NCBI GenBank assembly: GCA_012798185.1
Contig: JAAZNS010000085.1
Coordinates: forward strand, 1 to 8,823
Source: Chloroflexota bacterium
GTDB taxonomy: Bacteria; Chloroflexota; Anaerolineae; Anaerolineales; UBA4823
DNA length: 8,823 nucleotides
Reading direction: 5' to 3'
This document shows positions 1 through 4,865 of the stretch, one piece after another. The notes under the pieces were generated by a model. The model made no database searches. It was not told the origin of the DNA and worked only from the letters and a program-made list of their open reading frames with translations. Each line of letters starts with the position of its first letter. Positions within the stretch are counted from its first letter, which is position 1. A program made the position numbers and the translations under genes.

Positions 1-468
1 AGTTATAATCAAGAAGGCGAAGCTTTCGTTTACCATGGCAATGGCGGCGAAGGCTTATCCCTGGGAATGTTCCAATTAACCTACGAAGGGGTACGGGTTG
101 CTCACCTGGGAAAACTGGATACTGATCGCTTTCGATTAAGTGTGACACATCGCAATCCCTTTGGGCGGGGAGGACAAGTGTTTGAAATCGAAGTAAAACC
201 ACTGCGCAATGAATTTAATGGGGAATATACGTGGATTCCCGGTGGTGTTTGGATTAATCCGCCTCTTGGCACGGGTACTACCATGATGGGTCCCCCAGTT
301 ACAATGTGTCAACCCATCCACTGGCGCTTGCGCGTACTTTTTGATCAGGCGACTACACCTTTCATGCCCAGCAGCCGTTGGGTGACCATTCCCTGGAATG
401 GCTGGAATGAAACCGATATGCGGACCTCCTTCGAGTGTAATTACCTGCCCTTGGAGCTCAAGCAGTGA
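1..468 (+). CDS. FG-GAP repeat surface protein, C-terminal part
   Basis: The frame is open from the first base and ends at TGA 466-468, so this is the last 155 residues of a longer protein whose start lies to the left. The first 22 or so residues (EGEAFVYHGNGGEGLSL) look like the end of an FG-GAP / integrin-alpha beta-propeller blade, which typically finishes with 'G.vyVyyGs..Gls'. The remaining ~130 residues form a beta-rich, fibronectin-III-like region: HWRLRVLF resembles the 'yhWRvRl' strand, and the end is Trp-rich (SRWVTIPWNGWNE). Such proteins are normally secreted and sit at the cell surface, in adhesion or unknown roles; no signal peptide can be checked here. An internal ATG at 67 is in frame but has no convincing ribosome site, and the homologous blade sequence runs upstream of it, so it is unlikely to be the true start. 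Family-level identification is fairly sure; function is not known. Confidence 0.7.
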   Translation, partial: SYNQEGEAFVYHGNGGEGLSLGMFQLTYEGVRVAHLGKLDTDRFRLSVTHRNPFGRGGQVFEIEVKPLRNEFNGEYTWIPGGVWINPPLGTGTTMMGPPVTMCQPIHWRLRVLFDQATTPFMPSSRWVTIPWNGWNETDMRTSFECNYLPLELKQ

Positions 469-511
469 TCATTAGGTGGTGTAAGTATTCGTATTGATAT
501 CAAGATTCTCC

Positions 512-558
512 TGTCCTCCCCCATTTAAAAGCAAAAAATGGGGGAGGACAATTTTCTT
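512..558 (+). terminator. Rho-independent terminator after the FG-GAP gene
   Basis: Arms at 512-526 and 536-550 pair perfectly over 15 bp (core GTCCTCCCCCAT with ATGGGGGAGGAC) around a 9-nt A-rich loop. A short, interrupted T run (ATTTTCTT, 551-558) follows. The stem is very GC-rich in its middle and lies 43 nt after the stop codon. The T tract is weaker than ideal. There is no converging gene here, so it is assigned to the + strand. Confidence 0.8.
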
Positions 559-745
559 CCATAAAAATAAAAAAAGAATTTGTTTACTGAATAGAAAAGC
601 TCTGACATTAACGAAATTCACTCCGGTAAGCCAGAAGTGATTATTTCGTGAGTTAGTAGTAGTGCTTTAGTTAACGGTCCTTGGGTGAATGATGGCTAAA
701 ATTGTTAAGATATTCTCGCCGTTCAAATAGAATGACATGAATAAG

Positions 746-774
746 TTGCTTTTATAATATATTTGTGATATATT
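746..774 (+). promoter_or_regulatory. Predicted sigma-70-type promoter of the GntR gene
   Basis: A -35 box TTGCTT (746-751) and a -10 box TATATT (769-774) are separated by exactly 17 nt. The start site would fall near 781, giving a leader of about 30 nt before the ATG at 812. The -10 box lies inside one dyad and the predicted start site inside another (separate entries), which fits a promoter controlled by the regulator it drives. Confidence 0.6.
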
Positions 775-775
775 A
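755..775. promoter_or_regulatory. Dyad over the spacer and -10 box (candidate operator 1)
   Basis: TAATATAT (755-762) and ATATATTA (768-775) are perfect inverted 8-nt arms around TTGTG. The dyad covers part of the promoter spacer and the whole -10 box. AT-rich dyads arise easily by chance, but the position is that expected of a repressor site for the GntR protein encoded just downstream. Confidence 0.4.
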
Positions 776-788
776 CTAATGTATTAGT
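775..788. promoter_or_regulatory. Dyad at the predicted start site (candidate operator 2)
   Basis: ACTAAT (775-780) and ATTAGT (783-788) are perfect inverted arms around GT. This 14-bp dyad abuts dyad 1 and straddles the predicted transcription start. GntR/FadR-type dimers bind short dyads of this sort, so it may be the autoregulatory site; which dyad is real cannot be told from sequence alone. Confidence 0.4.
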
Positions 789-802
789 TCAAGTGTATTG
801 TT

Positions 803-807
803 AAGGA
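803..807 (+). promoter_or_regulatory. Ribosome binding site deciding the GntR start
   Basis: AAGGA lies 4 nt before ATG 812, which is short but usable. The in-frame GTG at 809 would be only 1 nt away, so ATG 812 is preferred. Confidence 0.55.
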
Positions 808-811
808 TGTG

Positions 812-1504
812 ATGAAAAACGTTAACTCAATTGCCGAACAGGCTTACTGGAAGATCAAAAGGGATATCTTGACCTGCGAATTGGAAGCCGGTGCTCAGAT
901 TGTGCAGTCACAGCTGGTCGAGCGGTATCAAATGGGGATCACCCCGATACGTGAAGCATTGAAACGTATCGAGCAGGAGGGGTATCTTCAATCGATTCCC
1001 CGCTATGGTTATGTGATTTCTCCCATCACGATTGCTGATGTTCAAAACATCTATGAGCTTCGATTAATCCTGGAAAAACCTTCCGTCCAGCTGGCAATTA
1101 CCCGCGCCCCCGATAGCACTCTGGAAAAAATCAGGGAATCAGCTGATTTTACCTATCAATACCGGGATAGAGAAAGTTATTTGAAGTTTCTCAGCATGAA
1201 CACAGCCTTTCATGTATCCATTGCCCAGGCTTCTGAAAACAAAAAATTAGCTGATATGATTGCCCGCACCTTGGATGAGATGACTCGTATCTTTAACCTG
1301 GGCTTGGATTTGCGTGACAGCGGCGATGAAATGCGCCGTGAGCATATCTTGCTCGCCAATGCTCTTTTGAAAAGGGACGCAGAATTGGCTGAGCAGATAT
1401 TACACGATCAAATCACGCGTTCTCAAGAGCGTGTGATCGAAAGATTAGTCGAGCGTATTTCAAATGCGCCGATCCCAAGAGTCGGAATTGATTTCACACT
1501 ATAA
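812..1504 (+). CDS. GntR family transcriptional regulator, FadR/FCD subfamily
   Basis: The product is a 230-residue, ligand-controlled DNA-binding protein of normal length for the FadR branch. Residues ~6-70 form the winged helix-turn-helix: the recognition region is VERYQMGITPIREALKRIEQ, and the wing is SIPRYGYVIS, with the conserved TPIREAL..L...G pattern. Residues ~75-215 are an all-helical FCD effector domain starting at ELRLILE (82-88). The metal-binding positions of this fold are visible as N130, H134, H178 and H198. The first is usually Asp, so Asn here is a variation that may alter metal or ligand binding. The gene is followed after 30 nt by the PLP enzyme, with no terminator between, so the two are probably co-transcribed. 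Autoregulation through the dyads at 755-788 is inferred. The ligand is unknown; FCD regulators often sense small carboxylates or amino-acid-derived acids. Confidence 0.9.
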   Translation: MKNVNSIAEQAYWKIKRDILTCELEAGAQIVQSQLVERYQMGITPIREALKRIEQEGYLQSIPRYGYVISPITIADVQNIYELRLILEKPSVQLAITRAPDSTLEKIRESADFTYQYRDRESYLKFLSMNTAFHVSIAQASENKKLADMIARTLDEMTRIFNLGLDLRDSGDEMRREHILLANALLKRDAELAEQILHDQITRSQERVIERLVERISNAPIPRVGIDFTL

Positions 1505-1514
1505 AATTTCGTTT

Positions 1515-1520
1515 GAGGAG
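1515..1520 (+). promoter_or_regulatory. Ribosome binding site with unusually long spacing
   Basis: GAGGAG is a strong ribosome-binding motif but lies 14 nt before ATG 1535. The frame has no earlier start codon after the in-frame TGA at 1514-1516, so ATG 1535 stands. The long gap predicts reduced initiation, or partial dependence on ribosomes arriving from the GntR gene 30 nt upstream. Confidence 0.45.
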
Positions 1521-1534
1521 TAGTACATATAACA

Positions 1535-2953
1535 ATGGATTCATCTATTACAAAACAATTTAGCCATGAAGATTTGAGAAATGAAATTGTTGGTATTGAT
1601 AAACAATTTCCGTTATTGGATGGCTCATACCTTACTTATGTAAACCTGGATAATGCTGCCAGCACCCCAAGTTTCAAGCGGGTTCAAGAAAAGGTAAATG
1701 AGGCGCTGGAATTATATTCCAGTGTACACCGCGGCTCGGGGTACAAGTCTCTGATTTCAACCTACCTGTACGATGAAGCCCGTCAAGTGGTTTTAGATTT
1801 TGTTGGCGGGGATCGTGATCATGATGTGGTTATTTTTGGTAAGAATACATCTGATGCGATCAATAAGCTGGCTGCACGTTTTCCTTTCCAGCCGGGTGAT
1901 ATCGTGCTGACGACCACCATGGAGCATCATTCCAATGATCTGCCCTGGCGCGCCCGAGCCAAAGTGCTCTATGTGGATATTAACCCAGATGGCACGCTCG
2001 ATATGGACGATTACCAGGCGAAATTAAAGAAATTTCGCAGCAAGATCAAGCTGGTTGCCGTAACAGGCGCTTCCAATGTTTCGGGGTTCACGCCGCCGAT
2101 CCATGAAATGGCGGAAATGGCGCACCGTCAGGGGGCACTCTTTTTAGCCGATTGCGCTCAGTTGATGCCGCACCGAAAGATAGACATGGGCTCGGTTGAT
2201 TCCCCAGGACATTTGGATTTCATCACATTTTCGGGGCATAAAATCTACGCACCTTTTGGTGCCGGTGGTTTAATCGGACCAAAAGCGTTTTTCAGCGTTG
2301 GAGAACCAGATTATCGCGGCGGCGGGACGATTGAGATTGTTACACTGAAAGAGGTCACCTGGGCAGAACCTCCTGAACGTGATGAAGCCGGCAGCCCGAA
2401 TGTGATCGGTGCTGTAGCAATTTCTGCAACGATCAAGCAGTTATCCGAAGTGGGCATGGATGCTATTGCTGCGCACGAGGCGGAGCTGACCGCCTATGCC
2501 TTGAAAAAATTCAACGCCATTCAAGGATTGAAAGTTTATGGCATTCAGGATCCAAATCGTACATCCGAACGCGTGGGAGTTATCCCTCTGGATGTGACAG
2601 GAATTCATCACGGGATAGTAGCAGCTGTTTTAAGCTTTGAAGGTGCCATCGGGGTGCGGAATGGATGCTTTTGTGCACATCCCTACATTTTAAAATTATT
2701 GAATGTCGAAAACGAAACATATTTGCGTTTTCGGGATCGGGTTCTGCACGGCGATCGGTCGATGCTGCCGGGTCTGGTAAGGGTCAGTTTTGGCTGTTAT
2801 AACAATTTTGAAGATGTAGACCGGGTGGCGGAGATGTTTGAACGAATAATCCGTCATGATTATAAGGGAGATTATGTTCTTGAAAAACAAACCGGTTCGT
2901 TTTTCCCGAGAGGTTTCTCGCTCCAATCTCTAAACAGTTATTTTGATTTCTAA
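1535..2953 (+). CDS. Class-V aminotransferase fold PLP enzyme, cysteine desulfurase-like
   Basis: This 472-residue protein is a pyridoxal-phosphate enzyme of the NifS/SufS superfamily, expected in the cytoplasm. Visible landmarks, in order: LDNAAST (38-44) at the N-terminal substrate loop; EHHSNDLPW (130-138), with the His that stacks on PLP; ADCAQ (205-209), with Asp206 and Gln209 contacting the cofactor; SGHK (233-236), with the Schiff-base Lys236; RDEAGSPN (282-289), the usual R.EaGTPn motif; GVRNGCFCAHP (373-383), placing Cys380 where SufS has its sulfur-accepting Cys; and VRVSFGCYN (415-423), with the probable substrate-binding Arg416. Compared with SufS, about 20 extra residues lie between the Cys and that Arg. 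At 472 residues it is longer than the ~400 typical of SufS. No Fe-S assembly partners (SufE, SufU, SufBCD, IscU) are nearby, so a role outside general Fe-S assembly is possible: cysteine or selenocysteine lyase, or breakdown of another amino acid. Fold is sure; the exact substrate is not. Confidence 0.88.
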   Translation: MDSSITKQFSHEDLRNEIVGIDKQFPLLDGSYLTYVNLDNAASTPSFKRVQEKVNEALELYSSVHRGSGYKSLISTYLYDEARQVVLDFVGGDRDHDVVIFGKNTSDAINKLAARFPFQPGDIVLTTTMEHHSNDLPWRARAKVLYVDINPDGTLDMDDYQAKLKKFRSKIKLVAVTGASNVSGFTPPIHEMAEMAHRQGALFLADCAQLMPHRKIDMGSVDSPGHLDFITFSGHKIYAPFGAGGLIGPKAFFSVGEPDYRGGGTIEIVTLKEVTWAEPPERDEAGSPNVIGAVAISATIKQLSEVGMDAIAAHEAELTAYALKKFNAIQGLKVYGIQDPNRTSERVGVIPLDVTGIHHGIVAAVLSFEGAIGVRNGCFCAHPYILKLLNVENETYLRFRDRVLHGDRSMLPGLVRVSFGCYNNFEDVDRVAEMFERIIRHDYKGDYVLEKQTGSFFPRGFSLQSLNSYFDF

Positions 2954-3021
2954 ATATAAAAAAACGTGTAGAGGAAACTACATTAACCCCTGAGTTGCAA
3001 TCACCAGGTTTATTTTCTTAT

Positions 3022-3058
3022 ACTGTCGAGAGAATTTGTTTTTCTCGACAGTTTTTTT
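3022..3058 (+). terminator. Strong Rho-independent terminator of the GntR/PLP-enzyme unit
   Basis: Arms at 3022-3034 and 3040-3052 pair over 13 positions (core ACTGTCGAGA with TCTCGACAGT; one inner G-U pair) around a 5-nt loop. They run directly into an uninterrupted run of seven Ts (3052-3058). It lies 69 nt after the stop codon at 2953. Confidence 0.9.
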
Positions 3059-3182
3059 ATTTGCCTGGCTTTGTATTTTCAGGATTTGCTTATATCAGTG
3101 GTTTTTTATAACATCTCAAAACTGAAATGTCTTCCATGGTTTAGGGGGCTTTAGTTTATTTTTTTGTGAACGATAATAAATA

Positions 3183-3216
3183 TTAATCGTTTTTTCGATT
3201 GCTTAATCGGTTTTTC
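3183..3216. repeat. Two direct copies of a 14-nt motif at 20-nt period
   Basis: TTAATCGTTTTTTC (3183-3196) and TTAATCGGTTTTTC (3203-3216) match at 13 of 14 positions and start exactly 20 nt apart, about two helical turns. The CGATT at 3196-3200 between them can pair with either flanking AATCG, giving two mutually exclusive small hairpins. This could be a protein-binding array upstream of the roadblock-like gene, or chance in T-rich DNA. Confidence 0.45.
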
Positions 3217-3278
3217 TATTTTTTTTGGCAATTTTTATCGGTAGTCTTTGTGATTGATTACTACATCAAATAGATATT

Positions 3279-3325
3279 ATCCTTGAAGATTATATATCAA
3301 ATAATCCGCAAAAATCATCAAGGAT
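3279..3325. repeat. Inverted repeat upstream of the roadblock-like gene
   Basis: ATCCTTGAAGAT (3279-3290) and ATCATCAAGGAT (3314-3325) are inverted copies matching at 11 of 12 positions, separated by 23 nt. Arm centres are 35 nt apart, a little over three helical turns. It could be a pair of operator half-sites, or a hairpin in the leader RNA of the gene starting at 3429. There is no T run after it, so it is not a terminator. Confidence 0.5.
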
Positions 3326-3428
3326 TTTATAACGTGATAGTGGCAAGTTTTTTTGATTTGAATTAACTCGCATGGAAAATGGACAAACAAATCTTTAATC
3401 TCAAATGCAGGAATGAAAGGATTGCAAA

Positions 3429-3797
3429 ATGGATTTAAAACGATTAAACACCATTGTCGATGACCTTAAAGAGGTTTTGGGGTCGGCTTTGATTGCTACT
3501 GATTCATGGATTTCCAGTGATGTGCAATCGCTTGCCAGTTATAATTCGCAACCCAAAGCAACAGCGCTTTTCAATGAGATTACTAACAATCTAAGAAAAA
3601 GCCTTAAAAATTCGGATTTTCCCGGGCTTGGCAAATACTACATGATAAACCTGGAAAATAATTTTATGGTAATTGTTGTCATTCAAGGAGAGTTACAGGA
3701 AGGGCTGCTCATTGATATCTCCAAGACGACATTGGGAATATTAATAAATATTGCACTTCCCAAAGTGCTGGAGGGCTTGGCAGAAGCAGCAAAGTAA
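3429..3797 (+). CDS. Small roadblock/LC7-like (longin-type) protein
   Basis: The product is 122 residues with no signal peptide or membrane segment, so it is cytoplasmic. The pattern fits the roadblock/longin alpha-beta fold: an N-terminal helix (1-19); a strand and turn ALIATDSWISSDVQSLASYN (20-39), reminiscent of the 'gaivvd.dGl.ias' opening; a long helix (42-60); beta-strands KYYMINLENNFMVIVVI (69-85) and EGLLIDISKT (91-100); and a C-terminal helix (103-121). Proteins of this fold usually dimerise and act as regulators or scaffolds for small Ras-like GTPases (MglA/MglB type) or in signalling. No GTPase gene lies within this window, so its partner must be elsewhere. The ATG at 3429 is supported by AAAGGA (3416-3421), 7 nt upstream. 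It stands alone, about 370 nt after one terminator and 270 nt before the next promoter. The fold call is from pattern memory and is moderate; the biological role is unknown. Confidence 0.65.
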   Translation: MDLKRLNTIVDDLKEVLGSALIATDSWISSDVQSLASYNSQPKATALFNEITNNLRKSLKNSDFPGLGKYYMINLENNFMVIVVIQGELQEGLLIDISKTTLGILINIALPKVLEGLAEAAK

Positions 3798-3862
3798 TTC
3801 AAAATAATCATTAATAACAAAACAATCCTTCTATCTAACATAATATTACCCTCTTCCCTTTA

Positions 3863-3889
3863 CCCCTTCTTGCCTGATTGGAGAAGGGG
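3863..3889 (+). terminator. Possible terminator hairpin after the roadblock-like gene
   Basis: CCCCTTCT (3863-3870) and AGAAGGGG (3882-3889) form a perfect 8-bp stem with an 11-nt loop, 65 nt after the stop codon. No T run follows on either strand, so it is at best a weak intrinsic terminator, or simply a 3'-end stabilising hairpin. Confidence 0.35.
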
Positions 3890-4041
3890 AATTGCTATTT
3901 AGATTGGCATTCTTTTACCCAGTAATGGAAAATGGAAACGAGCCTGTCTTGAATTGGATGAATAAGGAAAAGGGGTTGATCAATATCTGAATATATAGGT
4001 AAGTTTTCGCTAACAGATCGCCAGGGAAAGAATGTTTACAG

Positions 4042-4070
4042 AATTGTGACCAATCGTGGTCAACTCAATT
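4042..4070. promoter_or_regulatory. Dyad overlapping the upstream edge of the tetR promoter
   Basis: TGACCA (4047-4052) and TGGTCA (4057-4062) are perfect inverted arms around ATCG. AATTG (4042-4046) and CAATT (4066-4070) extend the symmetry with a 3-nt offset. It ends at the first bases of the -35 box, a place suited to an activator or a second repressor. Its sequence differs from the palindrome at 4109-4129, so if bound, it is probably bound by a different protein. Confidence 0.45.
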
Positions 4071-4097
4071 GACAGGGGGGCAATAATATTGTATACT
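4069..4097 (+). promoter_or_regulatory. Near-consensus sigma-70-type promoter of the tetR-exporter operon
   Basis: A perfect -35 box TTGACA (4069-4074) and a -10 box TATACT (4092-4097) are separated by 17 nt. The start site is expected near 4104, giving a ~36-nt leader. With both boxes near ideal it should be strong unless repressed, which fits the palindrome immediately downstream. A TATAAT at 4105-4110 has no matching -35 box and is less likely to be used. Confidence 0.8.
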
Positions 4098-4108
4098 CAC
4101 GCATTATA

Positions 4109-4129
4109 ATAAACCGACCGTCGGTTTAT
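4109..4129. promoter_or_regulatory. Perfect 21-bp palindrome, likely TetR operator
   Basis: The 10-nt arms ATAAACCGAC (4109-4118) and GTCGGTTTAT (4120-4129) are perfect inverted copies around a single C. The centre, ACCGACCGTCGGT, is of the form commonly bound by TetR-family dimers. It lies about +5 to +25 from the predicted start site and just before the tetR ribosome site. Bound protein would block initiation or early elongation, so autorepression of the operon is the straightforward reading. Confidence 0.82.
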
Positions 4130-4139
4130 AAAGGTGAGT

Positions 4140-4835
4140 ATGGCGCGCACGCTCAACGAAGAAAAACATACCGAAAGGCGTAATGAAATCCTGGATACAG
4201 CCATGAAACTGGTTTATACCAAAGGCTACGAGCAGATGACTATCCAGGATATTCTGGATGATTTACACATCTCCAAAGGCGCCTTCTACCATTACTTTGA
4301 TTCAAAAGCAGAAGTGCTTGAAGCAATGGTGGAGCGCATGATCGCCGAACAGGTAATACCTCTGCTCTCACCGATTGTCGATGACCCCAATTTGACCGCA
4401 ATTGAGAAATTCCACCACTTTTATGAGGCTGCCAGCCGCTGGAAGATCAGCCAAAAAACATTTATGCTTGAATTGTTACAAGTCTGGATGGGTGATGAGA
4501 ACGCAATTGTTCGCCAAAAGCTCATGGCCTCATCAATTAGATCGGTTGCCCCGCTCCTTACGAAGATCATATATCAAGGTATCGGTGAGGGAGTTTTCAG
4601 TTCTCCTTATCCCGATCAGATGAGCAATGTGATCATTTATATCATGGAAGGCTTGAGTGAAAAATTATCCGAATTATTGATTTCAGCCATGAAACGGCAA
4701 CTGGATGGTGATGTAGATAAAGAGATTAACACTTATATTGGAGCGATGAACGATGCAGTCGAACGGGTGTTGGGCGCTCAAAAGGACTCGTTGAAACTAA
4801 TCGATCCCCAGTTAATGAAAGTTTGGTTTGAGTAA
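4140..4835 (+). CDS. TetR family transcriptional regulator of the export operon
   Basis: The product is 231 residues, typical of TetR. The N-terminal DNA-binding region (residues ~12-60) is classical: RRNEILDTAMKLVYTKGY, then the helix-turn-helix MTIQDILDDLHISKGAFYHY, then FDSKAEVLEAM. The rest (~65-231) is an all-helical ligand and dimerisation domain, which varies freely in this family, so the ligand cannot be named. The ATG at 4140 is chosen because AAGGTGAG (4131-4138) acts as its ribosome site; the in-frame GTG at 4134 overlaps that motif. It is first in the operon, 30 nt before the first permease, with no promoter or terminator between. Together with the palindrome at the start site, this implies that it represses itself and the pump, and is probably released by a molecule the pump exports. 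Confidence 0.93.
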   Translation: MARTLNEEKHTERRNEILDTAMKLVYTKGYEQMTIQDILDDLHISKGAFYHYFDSKAEVLEAMVERMIAEQVIPLLSPIVDDPNLTAIEKFHHFYEAASRWKISQKTFMLELLQVWMGDENAIVRQKLMASSIRSVAPLLTKIIYQGIGEGVFSSPYPDQMSNVIIYIMEGLSEKLSELLISAMKRQLDGDVDKEINTYIGAMNDAVERVLGAQKDSLKLIDPQLMKVWFE

Positions 4836-4850
4836 TTTTCGGTGAAGAAG

Positions 4851-4856
4851 AAAGGA
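4851..4856 (+). promoter_or_regulatory. Ribosome binding site deciding the first permease start
   Basis: AAAGGA lies 9 nt before ATG 4866. The longer in-frame GTG at 4842 has no such motif, and would add a short Lys-rich leader not expected in this family. Confidence 0.6.
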
Positions 4857-4865
4857 AAACCAGAA

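Larger units (their letters stand above)
469..811. other. Intergenic region between FG-GAP gene and GntR gene
   Basis: This 343-nt stretch holds the terminator at 512-550 and the GntR promoter and dyads at 746-788. Between 560 and 740 I see no supported gene. The only ATG-led frames are very short (for example 13 codons starting at 690) and have no ribosome site. The sequence is AT-rich. Confidence 0.7.
2954..3428. other. AT-rich spacer between the PLP enzyme and the roadblock-like gene
   Basis: This 475-nt stretch holds the terminator at 3022-3058, then ~370 nt of strongly AT-rich sequence with long T runs. No coding frame with a ribosome site was found. It contains a small direct repeat (3183-3216) and a long inverted repeat (3279-3325), both listed separately. 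A weak promoter-like pair, TTGTGA (3248-3253) and TAGATA (3271-3276) with 17-nt spacing, is the best candidate I can find for transcription of the next gene, with low confidence. A tiny hairpin (TGTAG/CTACA, 2967-2982) precedes the terminator. Confidence 0.6.
3798..4139. other. Intergenic region before the export operon
   Basis: This 342-nt stretch holds the hairpin at 3863-3889, and the dyad, promoter and operator at 4042-4129. The middle (3895-4040) contains nothing I can support. One 21-codon ATG frame at 3925-3990 has no ribosome site and no recognisable product. Confidence 0.65.

Noticed and set aside
102..321. Minus-strand open frames inside the FG-GAP gene
   Set aside because: They lie wholly within a convincing + strand coding region, overlap each other in different frames and resemble no protein family.
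690..731. Short ATG-led frame (13 codons) before the GntR promoter
   Set aside because: It has no ribosome site, no family resemblance, and adjacent stops in the same frame; it is too short to support.
2696..2926. Minus-strand open frame opposite the end of the PLP enzyme
   Set aside because: The + strand frame here carries the substrate-binding Arg region of the enzyme; the opposite frame has no recognisable motif.
2954..3058. Riboswitch or T-box-like leader before the roadblock-like gene
   Set aside because: The terminator at 3022-3058 lies close after the PLP enzyme stop and ~370 nt before the next gene. I see no conserved riboswitch core or T-box motif; it is simply the end of the upstream unit.
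3925..3990. 21-codon ATG frame in the spacer before the tetR promoter
   Set aside because: There is no ribosome site or recognisable product, and it sits just after a hairpin; chance frames of this size are common.
4105..4110. Consensus TATAAT as the tetR -10 box
   Set aside because: No -35-like hexamer lies 16-18 nt upstream, while TATACT at 4092-4097 is exactly 17 nt from a perfect TTGACA. It also overlaps the operator palindrome.
4402..4623. Second + strand frame inside tetR
   Set aside because: It is wholly inside the TetR ligand domain in another frame, with no ribosome site or family match.
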